NCBI RefSeq assembly: GCF_011759375.1
Contig: NZ_JAARML010000001.1
Coordinates: forward strand, 1,798,001-1,862,000
Reading direction: 5' to 3'
Length of the DNA stretch: 64,000 nt
From: Paraflavitalea devenefica
GTDB taxonomy: Bacteria > Bacteroidota > Bacteroidia > Chitinophagales > Chitinophagaceae
Numbering within the stretch: position 1 is the first letter of the stretch; each line of letters begins with the position of its first letter. The translations under genes were made by a program, and so were the position numbers. Below the pieces are notes generated by a model, which worked only from the letters and a program-made list of their open reading frames with translations, made no database searches and was not told the origin of the DNA. Of the stretch, positions 52,935-61,672 are shown in pieces.

Positions 52935-54004
52935 AATACCTGGTTTAAAAGTTGGATGTACAATTGGATGCCTTCCTTAATCTCATTTACATAAATAAAT
53001 TCATCGGCTGTATGGCTGCGTGCCGAATCACCCGGGCCCATCTTCAGGGTCTGGAATGGCATCAGTGCTTTGTCGGAGGTTGTGGGAGAACCATAATAAG
53101 TTCTGTTCAAAGCAATACCTGCTTTGGTAAGCGGATGGTCTAAGGCTATGGACGTAGAGCGCAGGCGCGTACTGCGGGGCTGCACGTCACACTGTACATG
53201 GGCCCGGATCACTTCCAGTACCTCTTCAAAAGTATACAGCTCATTCACCCGTACATCTACTACAAACTTACACTGGGCGGGCACTACATTGTGCGCTTTA
53301 TTATCTGTTTCAATGACCGTAACACTCATTTTCACCGGCCCCAGTAAATCAGATACTTTGGGGAAGCGGTAATTCCTGAACCACTCTATATCGGCCAGTG
53401 CTTTATAAATAGCGTTCTCCCCTTCTTCCCTGGCGGCATGACCGGCCTTGCCGTGCGAGAGGCAATCCAGTACCATGAGGCCGCGTTCGGCCACCGCCAT
53501 CTGCATTTGCGTAGGTTCACCTACGATGCCACATTCGATAGAGCCTAATTCCGGTAAGAGTAATTCTATGCCTTCTTTACCGCTGATCTCTTCTTCGGCA
53601 GAAGCAGCAAAGATCAAGTTGTATTTTAAATCTTCCCGGCGGTTATAATAGAGAAAAGTAGCGATCAATGCTACCAGGGGCCCACCCGCATCATTGCTTC
53701 CGAGGCCATATAATTTCCCGTCTTTCTCAATGGGCGTGAATGGATCGAGTGTATAATGCTTATTGGGTTTTACCGTGTCGTGGTGGGAATTTAACAGGAG
53801 GGTAGGTTTCGAATCATCAAAATAATGGTTCCAGGCAAAGACATTATGCTTCAGGGTCTTTACATTGGTAGTGTATTTATCGAGATGATGGTGTATGATC
53901 TTTGCAGTCTCCTCCTCCTCTTTGCTGAACGAGGGCGTAGCAATCAGTTGTTTCAGCAAGGCGATGGCTTCTTCCTGTAATATGGTTATATGGTCACTGC
54001 TCAT
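52931..54004 (-). CDS. argE: M20-family deacylase, ArgE type
   Basis: In this pathway ArgE removes the N-acyl group after carbamoylation, i.e. from N-acyl-citrulline, because the cluster uses an ArgF'-type transcarbamylase. The ATG at 54004 gives 357 residues and overlaps argB by 11 bases. Metal ligands are visible in LLNSHHDTVKP and SNDAGGPL, the catalytic Glu pair in SAEEEISG, and the late His in SARSHTADEF. Whether the acyl group is succinyl or acetyl cannot be told from this enzyme alone. Confidence 0.9.
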   Translation of the reverse strand: MSSDHITILQEEAIALLKQLIATPSFSKEEEETAKIIHHHLDKYTTNVKTLKHNVFAWNHYFDDSKPTLLLNSHHDTVKPNKHYTLDPFTPIEKDGKLYGLGSNDAGGPLVALIATFLYYNRREDLKYNLIFAASAEEEISGKEGIELLLPELGSIECGIVGEPTQMQMAVAERGLMVLDCLSHGKAGHAAREEGENAIYKALADIEWFRNYRFPKVSDLLGPVKMSVTVIETDNKAHNVVPAQCKFVVDVRVNELYTFEEVLEVIRAHVQCDVQPRSTRLRSTSIALDHPLTKAGIALNRTYYGSPTTSDKALMPFQTLKMGPGDSARSHTADEFIYVNEIKEGIQLYIQLLNQVL

Positions 54005-54782
54005 TGATAATGGTTGTACCGGCCGTGCCGGCAATTAATTGTTGTAACTGTTCTGCTTTTCCGATGATCACTTTCTTTACACCGCTGTTGAGGGCGGCAA
54101 AGGCATTGTCGAGCTTGGGGATCATGCCGGCAAAGATCTTTTGTTCTCCTTTTAACTGCTGGTAATAAGTGGGCGTAATGGAGCTGATCACCGTGCTGTC
54201 GTCATTGGCATCCAGCAATACACCGCTCTTTTCAAATGAATAGATGAGTTGCACATCATAATGCCCGCTCAGGCCTTTGGCGGTTTCCTGGGCAATGGTA
54301 TCGGCATTGGTATTGAGTAACAATCCTTGTTTATCGTGCGTAATAGGCGCCAGTACAATGGCCAGCTCCTGGTCCAGCAGGGACTTCAGCAATCCGGCAT
54401 TTACCTGGTCTACATCACCCACAAATCCATAGTCCATCGTGGGGTGTACCCTTTTATGCGCCTGGATGGCATTGCCATCGGCGCCGCTGAGACCAATGGC
54501 ATTATTGCCGCGGGCCTGTAATTGGGCTACAATATTCTTATTGATATAGCCGGCATACACCATCGTCACTACTTTCAGGGTCTCTGCATCGGTAATGCGC
54601 CGGCCATCTACCAGTTGCTGGGGTATCTTCATCTCTTCGGCCAGCCGGGTAGCCAGCTTACCACCACCATGGATCAGTATTTTCTTTCCGGGCAGGGCCG
54701 CAAAGGAAGTTAAGAATGCAGACAGCTTTGCCTCATCATCTATAATATTTCCGCCAATCTTAACGATGAATAACTTTTCCAA
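53994..54782 (-). CDS. argB: Acetylglutamate (or succinylglutamate) kinase
   Basis: ArgB phosphorylates N-acylglutamate. The 262-residue amino-acid-kinase-fold protein has the KIGGNIID opening, the HGGGKLATRLAEEM glycine loop and GLSGADGN. Its length matches the short, arginine-insensitive ArgB class of E. coli rather than the longer feedback-inhibited form. Only nine bases separate it from argF' upstream, and it overlaps argE downstream. The true acyl substrate depends on the pathway discussed under argF'. Confidence 0.95.
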   Translation of the reverse strand: MEKLFIVKIGGNIIDDEAKLSAFLTSFAALPGKKILIHGGGKLATRLAEEMKIPQQLVDGRRITDAETLKVVTMVYAGYINKNIVAQLQARGNNAIGLSGADGNAIQAHKRVHPTMDYGFVGDVDQVNAGLLKSLLDQELAIVLAPITHDKQGLLLNTNADTIAQETAKGLSGHYDVQLIYSFEKSGVLLDANDDSTVISSITPTYYQQLKGEQKIFAGMIPKLDNAFAALNSGVKKVIIGKAEQLQQLIAGTAGTTIINEQ

Positions 54783-54791
54783 ATTCCCTGT

Positions 54792-55769
54792 TTAATAGTT
54801 TGCTTTTAATATCTCCGACAATACTGCCTGGGCAGCCCATACGCGGTTGGAGGCCTCCTGGGTAACGATGCTGTTGGGACCATCCAGTATTTCATCACTC
54901 AGCTCCACATTCCTTCTTACCGGCAGGCAATGCATTACTTTGGCATTATTGGTAAGGGCCAGCTTTTCATTGGTCAGCATCCAGGCAGGATCGTTTGTGT
55001 AAATGCGGCCGTATTCATTATTGAAAGTGCTCCAGTTCTTCACATACACAAAGTCGGCATCTTTCAGGGCTGCATCCTGGTCATGGGTAATCGTAGCACC
55101 CTTGGTGAATTGGGTGTCGAGTTCATAATCTTCCGGATGCGTGATCACAAAATCGGCCTGTCCCCAGGCATTGATCCATTGGGAGAAACTATTGGCCACG
55201 CATTGGGGCAATGGCTTCACATGGGGCGCCCAGGTAAGTACGATCTTTGGTTTCTTGCCTTTCACCGTTGAAGCAGGGAGGCTCAGGGTTTCCTGGATAG
55301 TGATCACATCTGTTAAGCTCTGCAGGGGGTGCAGGGTGGCGCTTTCCAGGCTCACTACCGGGATGCCGGCATATTTAATGAATTGCTTAATGAATAATTC
55401 GCTGTAATCATCATCACGGTTCTTCAGGGAAGGAAAGGTGCGGATGGCCAGGATATCAAAATATTTACCCATGATGGGCGCCGCATCTTTTACATGCTCT
55501 ACCGTGCTGCCGCTCATGATGGCTTCTTCTTCAAACTCCAGCGCCCAGCCTTCCTGTCCTACATTAAACACAATGGCTTCCATGCCCAGGTTTTGCGCCG
55601 CTATCTGTGTGCTGAGGCGGGTACGCATACTGGGATTGAGGAACAATAATCCAATGCGTTTGTGAGCGCCCAGCGTTTTGTCTTTTAATGGATCAGCCTT
55701 GTAGCTTAATGCCTTTGCTACCAGGTTATTGATATTGGACACATCGTGTACAGAAATAAAATTTCTCAT
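54792..55769 (-). CDS. argF': N-succinyl-/N-acetylornithine carbamoyltransferase (ArgF')
   Basis: This 325-residue transcarbamylase is of the Bacteroidota/Xanthomonas ArgF' type that carbamoylates N-acylated ornithine, not free ornithine. The carbamoyl-phosphate loop SMRTRLST (47-54), HPLQ and the HCLPVRR motif are present. At residue 90 it has Val (GSTVEH). The Bacteroides fragilis succinylornithine enzyme has Pro there and the Xanthomonas acetylornithine enzyme has Glu, from memory of the structural work. A small non-polar residue favours the succinyl substrate, so N-succinylornithine is the likelier one. Context and motifs are firm; specificity is inference. Confidence 0.92.
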   Translation of the reverse strand: MRNFISVHDVSNINNLVAKALSYKADPLKDKTLGAHKRIGLLFLNPSMRTRLSTQIAAQNLGMEAIVFNVGQEGWALEFEEEAIMSGSTVEHVKDAAPIMGKYFDILAIRTFPSLKNRDDDYSELFIKQFIKYAGIPVVSLESATLHPLQSLTDVITIQETLSLPASTVKGKKPKIVLTWAPHVKPLPQCVANSFSQWINAWGQADFVITHPEDYELDTQFTKGATITHDQDAALKDADFVYVKNWSTFNNEYGRIYTNDPAWMLTNEKLALTNNAKVMHCLPVRRNVELSDEILDGPNSIVTQEASNRVWAAQAVLSEILKANY

Positions 55770-55808
55770 TTCCCCGAAGAACGTTTTTAGTGATAAAGTA
55801 TAATGATA

Positions 55809-56957
55809 TTAGTGTGCCGGCGCCAGTGCCGCGATCTCTTCTTTCACGGCTTCCAGGAACTGGTCAGCATCTTTCTTAGAAAGCGCCAGTGAAGGCAGTA
55901 AGCGGATCACATTGGGCTTTGCTTCGCCGGTAAACATTTTATGTTTCCACAGCAGGTTCTTCTTCAGGTCTCTTAGCTCTTCAGGAACATCAAACCCGAT
56001 CATCAGGCCACGGCCCCGTACATTGTTCAGCTCAGGGATGGCTTTCAATTGCTCTATCAGGTAGTTGCCCACCTCAGCAGCATTGGCCATCAGGTTCTCT
56101 TTTTCGATCACTTCCAGCACAGCCAGTGCAGCGGCGCAGGCCAGGTGATTGCCACCAAAGGTGGTGCCCAGCATGGAATGTTTGGCAGGTATCTTCGGAG
56201 AGATGATAATGCCCGCTACCGGGAAGCCATTGCCCATCCCCTTTGCCATAGAATAAATATCAGCATTTACACCGGCAAAGTCGTGGGAGAAGAACTTACC
56301 GCTTCTGCCATAGCCACACTGCACACTGTCGGCAATAAAAACTGTGCCATGGGCATCACACAACTGCCGGATCTTTTGCAGAAAGGATACAGAAGCTACA
56401 TTGATACCACCTACCCCTTGTATGCCTTCAATAATAACAGCCGAAATATCACTGCCCTGTGCTTTAAAACAGGCTTCCAGGGCTTCCTCATCGTTGAAAG
56501 GAAGGAATATCACATTGGAAGTCTGGTTCACCGGAGCCACGATAGACGGGTTATCGGTGGCCGCTACAGCCAGTGACGTTCTTCCATGGAAAGCTTTTTT
56601 AAAGGCAATGATCTTCTTGCGGCCATTGAAAAAAGAAGCCAGCTTCAGCGCATTCTCATTGGCTTCTGCACCTGAGTTACACAGGAACAGTTGGTAATCT
56701 TCCTTGCCGGAAACCTTACCCAGCTTGGTGGCCAGTTCTTCCTGCAGGGGTATTCGGATGGAGTTGGAATAGAAACCTACTTTATTGAGTTGATCAGTAA
56801 TTCGCTGTACGTAATGGGGATGGGTATGGCCAACAGATATTACCGCATGACCGCCATACAGGTCAAGGTATTGTTCACCGGCTGCATCCCATACATAAGA
56901 GCCTTTGGCTTTTACGATGGTAATGTCATTAATGGGATAAACGTCAAATAGCTTCAT
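55809..56957 (-). CDS. argD: N-acylornithine aminotransferase
   Basis: ArgD is a class III PLP aminotransferase that converts N-acylglutamate semialdehyde to N-acylornithine. It has 382 residues. The PLP lysine is in SMAKGMGNGFP, with the GGHAVISVGHTHP and NSGAEANENALK segments near the N-terminus and TTFGGNHLACAAALAVL (split by normal spacing) toward the end. It lies between argC and argF' with gaps of about 40 bases, inside the arginine operon. Confidence 0.95.
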   Translation of the reverse strand: MKLFDVYPINDITIVKAKGSYVWDAAGEQYLDLYGGHAVISVGHTHPHYVQRITDQLNKVGFYSNSIRIPLQEELATKLGKVSGKEDYQLFLCNSGAEANENALKLASFFNGRKKIIAFKKAFHGRTSLAVAATDNPSIVAPVNQTSNVIFLPFNDEEALEACFKAQGSDISAVIIEGIQGVGGINVASVSFLQKIRQLCDAHGTVFIADSVQCGYGRSGKFFSHDFAGVNADIYSMAKGMGNGFPVAGIIISPKIPAKHSMLGTTFGGNHLACAAALAVLEVIEKENLMANAAEVGNYLIEQLKAIPELNNVRGRGLMIGFDVPEELRDLKKNLLWKHKMFTGEAKPNVIRLLPSLALSKKDADQFLEAVKEEIAALAPAH

Positions 56958-57001
56958 GGTCTACTTGTTTGGGCTGCAGGCTATAAGCCGGCAGCTTGTA
57001 T

Positions 57002-57985
57002 TTAAAAATAATTAGCCTTGAGTTTCAATCCTGCACACTCATCCACACCAAATAAAAGATTCATATTCTGTACGGCCTGGCCCGAAGCGCCTTTCAGTAA
57101 ATTGTCAATGATAGAATGCACTACCAGCTTGGTGCCTACCTTCTCCAACTGGACAATACATTTGTTGGTATTCACTACCTGCTTTAAAAAGATAGGCTGC
57201 TTACTCACGATGGTAAACGGATGACCATCATAAAATTCAGTATACAGGTTATTCAGTTGTGCTTCAGTAAGGTCACAATCCAGTTGTGAACTGATGAATA
57301 TACCGCGGGCAAAATCGCCTCTCCAGGGAATGAAGTTGATGTCTATTTTTCCGGCAGGGTGCAACTGCAGCATAGACTCGCCGATCTCATTCATGTGCTG
57401 ATGGTTCAGCGTTTTATAGGCCTGTATATTATTGGCCCTCCAGCTAAAATGAGAAGTGGAGCTAGGGCTTTGCCCGGCGCCGGTAGAACCGGTGATGCCG
57501 GTAGTGTACACATGGTCAAGCAAACCTGCTTTGGCCAGGGGTAATAAACCCAGTTGAATAGCAGTAGCAAAACAGCCGGGATTGGCTATGTTGGATGCGG
57601 TACGGATGGCATCCCTGTTCAGTTCCGGAAGACCGTAAACAAACTGCCGATTGCCGACTGCCGAATGCTTGCCAAGCCTGAAATCCTGCGACAGGTCAAT
57701 AACCTTGATATTGTCATTAACAGGATTCTCTGCCAGGAACTTCTTCGCCTCACCATGACCTACGCACAGGAACAATACATCAATATCCTGGCTCAGCTCG
57801 CCGGTGAATTGTAGTTTTGTTTCACCGATCAGGTCTTCATGTACGGCATATACGGGCTTGCCGGCATTACTGCGGCTATGAATAAAAGAAACAGCTACAT
57901 ACGGGTGATTAACCAACAAACGGATCAGTTCACCACCGGTATAACCTGCTCCTCCAACGATACCTACTTTAATATTTTTGTTCAT
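57002..57985 (-). CDS. argC: N-acyl-gamma-glutamyl-phosphate reductase
   Basis: ArgC reduces N-acylglutamyl phosphate to the semialdehyde with NADPH. The ATG at 57985 gives 327 residues beginning MNKNIKVGIVGGAGYTGGEL, the NADP-binding loop. The catalytic Cys is in NPGCFATA (about 145), and the His region GITGSTGAGQSPS is present. A second in-frame ATG at 58000 adds five residues. A hairpin repeat separates it from argG upstream. It is the short ArgC type typical of bacteria. Confidence 0.95.
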   Translation of the reverse strand: MNKNIKVGIVGGAGYTGGELIRLLVNHPYVAVSFIHSRSNAGKPVYAVHEDLIGETKLQFTGELSQDIDVLFLCVGHGEAKKFLAENPVNDNIKVIDLSQDFRLGKHSAVGNRQFVYGLPELNRDAIRTASNIANPGCFATAIQLGLLPLAKAGLLDHVYTTGITGSTGAGQSPSSTSHFSWRANNIQAYKTLNHQHMNEIGESMLQLHPAGKIDINFIPWRGDFARGIFISSQLDCDLTEAQLNNLYTEFYDGHPFTIVSKQPIFLKQVVNTNKCIVQLEKVGTKLVVHSIIDNLLKGASGQAVQNMNLLFGVDECAGLKLKANYF

Positions 57986-58028
57986 ATATACAGAGATCAA
58001 TGTTCTGAAGTCTGTAATGACTTCAAAG

Positions 58029-58096
58029 AGCTTTGAGCTACGAGCTATGAGCTACGAGTCTTTTTGCTCGCGGCTCGTAGCTCACGGCTCGCGGCT
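58029..58096. repeat. AGCTACGAGC-rich inverted repeat, copy 2, between argG and argC
   Basis: A 30-base left arm (58029-58058) built of near-repeats of GAGCTAC and a 30-base right arm (58067-58096) are complementary at 21 of 30 positions, more if G-T pairs are allowed, around a T-rich loop. The right arm ends exactly at the argG stop codon. Just next to it GAAGTC and GACTTC (58007-58024) form a smaller palindrome. Confidence 0.75.
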
Positions 58097-59292
58097 TATT
58101 TCTTATTCTCTTCCTTCACAGCAGTCCAGATAGAGGTCTGGTTGCCGAATATCTTGCTGAATCCACGTACATCCTCGCCGGTAAACCCGGTATTCATTTC
58201 ACCATACTTGCCAAACTTGCTGCTCATGAGGTCATAGGACGATTCAATGCCAATGACCTGGAAGCGGTAAGGCAACAGTTGTACAAATACGTCGCCGGTT
58301 ACGTTTTGCTGGGAATTTTCCAGGTACGCTTCAATATCACGCATCACAGGGTCCTGGATCTGGCCTTCATGTAACCAGTTGCCATAAAACTGTGCCAGTT
58401 GATCTTTCCAGTTCAGTTGCCACTTGGTCAGCACGTGTTTTTCCAGGGCGTGGTGGGCCTTCAGGATTACCATGGGAGCGGCAGCTTCAAAGCCTACACG
58501 TCCCTTGATGCCGATAATCGTATCACCTACGTGGATATCACGGCCTACGCCATAAGGGCCTGCAATGGTTTGCAGGTATTGGATGGCTTCTGAAGGGTGA
58601 TCGAATGATTTGCCATTTACAGCTTTCAGTTCCCCTTTTACAAAGCTCAGTTTTACTTCTTCGCTGCCGGTTTTGGTAACCTGTGTAGGCCATGCTTCTT
58701 CGGGCAACATGCCTTTGGAGGATAAAGTCTCTTTACCACCTACACTCGTACCCCATAAACCTTTATTGATAGAATACATCGCTTTGGAAAAGTTCATATC
58801 TACTCCTTTGCCTTTCAGGTATTCGATCTCTGCTTCACGGCTCAGCTTCAGGTCGCGGATGGGGGTAATGATCTCAACACCGGGGATCATGATGTGGAAG
58901 ATCATGTCAAAACGTACCTGGTCATTACCGGCGCCGGTACTGCCATGCGCTACGGCATCTGCTTTCAGCTTTTGCACATGCTCGGCAATATGAACGGCCT
59001 GGCTCAACCTTTCGGCACTTACACTTAAGGGATAAGTATTATTCTTCAATACGTTTCCGTAGATCAGGTACTTAATGATACGGTCGTAATAGGACTTTAC
59101 GGCATTAACAGTAGTATGTGTTTTAACGCCCAGTTTATAGGCATGGGCTTCTATCTGTTGCAACTCTTCTTCACTGAAACCACCGGTATTAACGATGATG
59201 CTGTGTACTTCATAACCTTTGTCTTCACTCAGGTACTTTACACAAAACGAAGTGTCGAGTCCGCCGCTGAATCCTAATACTATTTTTTTCAT
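58096..59292 (-). CDS. argG: Argininosuccinate synthase
   Basis: ArgG condenses citrulline and aspartate using ATP. The 398-residue protein opens with the PP-loop LGFSGGLDTSFCVKYL and contains the conserved STGAGNDQVRFD segment. The length is normal. In the order of transcription it is the second gene, 36 bases after the GNAT gene and about 110 bases before argC, with a hairpin element in that gap that could reduce downstream expression. Confidence 0.97.
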   Translation of the reverse strand: MKKIVLGFSGGLDTSFCVKYLSEDKGYEVHSIIVNTGGFSEEELQQIEAHAYKLGVKTHTTVNAVKSYYDRIIKYLIYGNVLKNNTYPLSVSAERLSQAVHIAEHVQKLKADAVAHGSTGAGNDQVRFDMIFHIMIPGVEIITPIRDLKLSREAEIEYLKGKGVDMNFSKAMYSINKGLWGTSVGGKETLSSKGMLPEEAWPTQVTKTGSEEVKLSFVKGELKAVNGKSFDHPSEAIQYLQTIAGPYGVGRDIHVGDTIIGIKGRVGFEAAAPMVILKAHHALEKHVLTKWQLNWKDQLAQFYGNWLHEGQIQDPVMRDIEAYLENSQQNVTGDVFVQLLPYRFQVIGIESSYDLMSSKFGKYGEMNTGFTGEDVRGFSKIFGNQTSIWTAVKEENKK

Positions 59293-59328
59293 TGCTGTAT
59301 TATGGTAGTTATAATTAGTGATTAACGA

Positions 59329-60057
59329 TTACAAATTAAAGAAGTAGTGCAGCAAAGACCTCCGCTTGCTTGCCTGTACCATCTTAGCGCTGTTATCCTC
59401 TTTATCCTTCTTCAGAAAGGGTTGTAAGAACTTCCACTGCTTAATGCGCAGCAGGCGTTCAAGAATGCCCTTCTTCTCCTCGAAGAACTGTTTGGTCTCT
59501 TCCGGCTCATAGTGGTCTTTGGGATCATAGAGCATGGCGGTACACATACAATTCTTCCTTTCCTTGCTCATCAGGATCTCATAATTCACACAGCTTTTAC
59601 AGCCGGCCCAGAAAGCATCATCCTGCGTAAGTTCAGAATAGGTCACTGGTTCATAGCCCAGCTCACTGTTGATCTTCATTACGGCCAGGCCGGTGGTAAG
59701 TCCGAATATCTTGGCTTCGGGGTACAGCTTGCGGCTCAGTTCGAAGATCTTCTTCTTAATGGCCTTGGCCAGTCCGCCCTTTCTGAACACAGGCGATACG
59801 ATCAGGCCCGAGTTGGCTACATATTCGCCATGGCTCCAGGTTTCGATATAACAAAAGCCTGCCCAGATGCCATCCTGGTTGAAGGCGATCACCGCTTTCC
59901 CTTCGCGCATTTTCTGTTTAATATAATCCGGCGAGCGCTTGGCAATGCCGGTGCCACGTGCTTTGGCAGAAGATTCCATCTCATCGCAAATGATCTGTGC
60001 GAAACTGAGATGGGTTTCATTGGCTACAATTATCTGGAAGTGATGTTGCGTTTCCAT
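59329..60057 (-). CDS. GNAT acyltransferase at the head of the arginine operon
   Basis: This 242-residue GNAT-fold protein is the first gene of the arginine operon and the only candidate for the initial acylation of glutamate (N-acetyl- or, more likely here, N-succinylglutamate synthase). The acyl-CoA-binding region is around SGLIVSPVFRKGGLAKAIKK (about 95-115), where RKGGLAKA fills the RxxGxG/A role. Downstream it has a cysteine-rich stretch, CKSC then CMC (about 155-180), which could bind a metal and is unusual for GNATs, and a basic C-terminal tail. The role is inferred from position. Confidence 0.78.
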   Translation of the reverse strand: METQHHFQIIVANETHLSFAQIICDEMESSAKARGTGIAKRSPDYIKQKMREGKAVIAFNQDGIWAGFCYIETWSHGEYVANSGLIVSPVFRKGGLAKAIKKKIFELSRKLYPEAKIFGLTTGLAVMKINSELGYEPVTYSELTQDDAFWAGCKSCVNYEILMSKERKNCMCTAMLYDPKDHYEPEETKQFFEEKKGILERLLRIKQWKFLQPFLKKDKEDNSAKMVQASKRRSLLHYFFNL

Positions 60058-60735
60058 TGTTTGACAAGACTATAAAATGTGAACAAATGCAGCGGATATA
60101 AACACTGCTAAAGACACGAATCCCCGGCTTGGGGCATAGTTCCGTTACAATAGGGGATACTATGGTAGGATGGTATCAACGTCGTACCCTGACGGGGACA
60201 GGACGACTAACAAAAACTGTACGGAGTTGTACAGCAAAAACCCCACGCACTATAGTAATAACGCTTTGCGCTACTACATCAGCGAGTTGTATGGTGAGAT
60301 TTTTTTGCATTTCAAATGATGAATAAGCTTTTTACTCAAATGCTTTTGACACCGCAAAGAAAAACATTTTTTGGGATGCAGGGGGATTTTTAATGTAAAA
60401 TTTTAGCTAATTCCGTAAAAACCAGAGAACAAGCGTTCGTAGGGGCTTCCTGGGCTTCCTGTGGGGCAGCCAGATGCCCGTAAAAGCCGGGCAAAGCCGT
60501 ATTTCGTGAAAAGTAGACAAGTGTAGCGTCAAGTGGTAGTGGAATGCTCAGGGAATGTAGGGGGACTGCTCTAAGCATGGTACGGGACTGCTCTGGGAAC
60601 AGTACAGGACTACTACTGCTATAGTACTATCTTAGAGCTATCCCAGAGCACTCTTAGACCATTCCCAGACAACTACCTGAGTATACCTCGCTTATTAAAG
60701 TATCATCTTGTACATTCGGGGCAGGTTCCCGGCGC
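60058..60735. other. Gene-free region with a 22-bp tandem array
   Basis: No credible gene is present in this 680-base gap. The right part holds three 22-bp tandem units followed by a partly inverse copy (60562-60680). The left part should contain the arginine operon promoter, but I find no clean TTTG/TAnnTTTG pair. TAGTCTTG, ending eight bases before the GNAT start codon on the minus strand, is the nearest match. No arginine-repressor-like palindrome was evident. Confidence 0.5.
60562..60627. repeat. Three-unit 22-bp tandem array
   Basis: Units begin at 60562, 60584 and 60606, each opening with GGGACT or AGGACT and ending in GTAC. The third unit runs into the palindrome ATAGTACTAT (60621-60630). 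Words of the array (GCTCTAAG, TGCTCTGGGA) recur in inverse orientation just to its right. Confidence 0.85.
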
Positions 60736-61617
60736 TTATTTACCTGCACCGATGCTGGTAGATATGCCCGGCAGGGGATTGAGCAGGATAGAGCGCACAA
60801 TATCAGGTCTTTGCATACGAATGAGGTGCCCTGCATTGGGCAGGAAGATAAAATTGGCAGGTTTTCCCTGCAGCACTTTTTTGGCAAAGTCCAGGTTGGC
60901 CGGTTCAATAATATCGTCCGAACCGCCTTGTACGACGGTGACAGGTATGGTAAGGTATTGCCATTCCGGCGCCAGCTTTCTGAGCTCGTCCACATGGGTG
61001 AATTTCTCGTTGGTAGCGCTTTTGATGAAGCGGGGGAACAGTATATAGGGGAAGCCGCTTTTAACCCAGGGATGGAACCACCAGAACTTCTCCTTGTCCG
61101 GGTCAATGGCGGCGGCCAGCATTATCAGGTGGTTAAAGTCATGGGGATATAAAAGGGCCATCTTGCCGGCAATAGGGGCACCATAGGAGCTTCCCATCAC
61201 TACCCCGGGCTTGCGTGACCGGTTGAGACGAAGCGCTTCATGGATAATAGTGGCCTGGGAAGTAATGGAAGTAACTGCATGGCGCTTGCCTTTAAAGCGC
61301 GACTTATGGTATCCCGGCCGGTCTACTGCGATCAGGTGAAAATGTTGTTGCAGGATAGGATCGTCCAGCAGGATCCGGCTGCCATACCAGGCGCCCGGCG
61401 CGCCGTGGATCATGAGCAGGGGAGGAAGGGTATCTGCGCCTGTGGTGGCACAAAACAGCGAAGCTGAATCATTCTGGATGGTAAAGAACGTGGGCTTTAC
61501 CGGTTTGTTGGCATAATACTTCTTCACCTCCCGGTCGGTCATTACCCAACGTCCAAAACAACCAGAACAAAACAGCCACCCTGTCAGCAGGATCACGGTA
61601 TATCTTGCACGTGTCAT
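60736..61617 (-). CDS. Alpha/beta hydrolase with N-terminal signal
   Basis: The 293-residue protein begins with a hydrophobic segment ending in CSGC (about residue 19), a possible but non-ideal lipobox. The hydrolase fold is complete: MIHGAPGAWYGSR (oxyanion loop), nucleophile Ser in VMGSSYGAP, acid in VVQGGSDDIIEP, and the base His in LPNAGHLIRM. The substrate is unknown. It starts 55 bases after the stop codon of the AraC-like sensor fragment, with TAGATTTG, a perfect -7 element, in that gap. It may have its own promoter very close to the start codon. Confidence 0.85.
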   Translation of the reverse strand: MTRARYTVILLTGWLFCSGCFGRWVMTDREVKKYYANKPVKPTFFTIQNDSASLFCATTGADTLPPLLMIHGAPGAWYGSRILLDDPILQQHFHLIAVDRPGYHKSRFKGKRHAVTSITSQATIIHEALRLNRSRKPGVVMGSSYGAPIAGKMALLYPHDFNHLIMLAAAIDPDKEKFWWFHPWVKSGFPYILFPRFIKSATNEKFTHVDELRKLAPEWQYLTIPVTVVQGGSDDIIEPANLDFAKKVLQGKPANFIFLPNAGHLIRMQRPDIVRSILLNPLPGISTSIGAGK

Positions 61618-61672
61618 TGTCCAAATCTAAACAAATGTGCTTTGCTTCTGTTGATCCCCGCATTAAGTATTT

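Noticed and set aside
60129..60326. Short frame in the spacer upstream of the arginine operon
   Set aside because: Composition is unlike coding DNA in this window, and there is no terminator or conserved motif.
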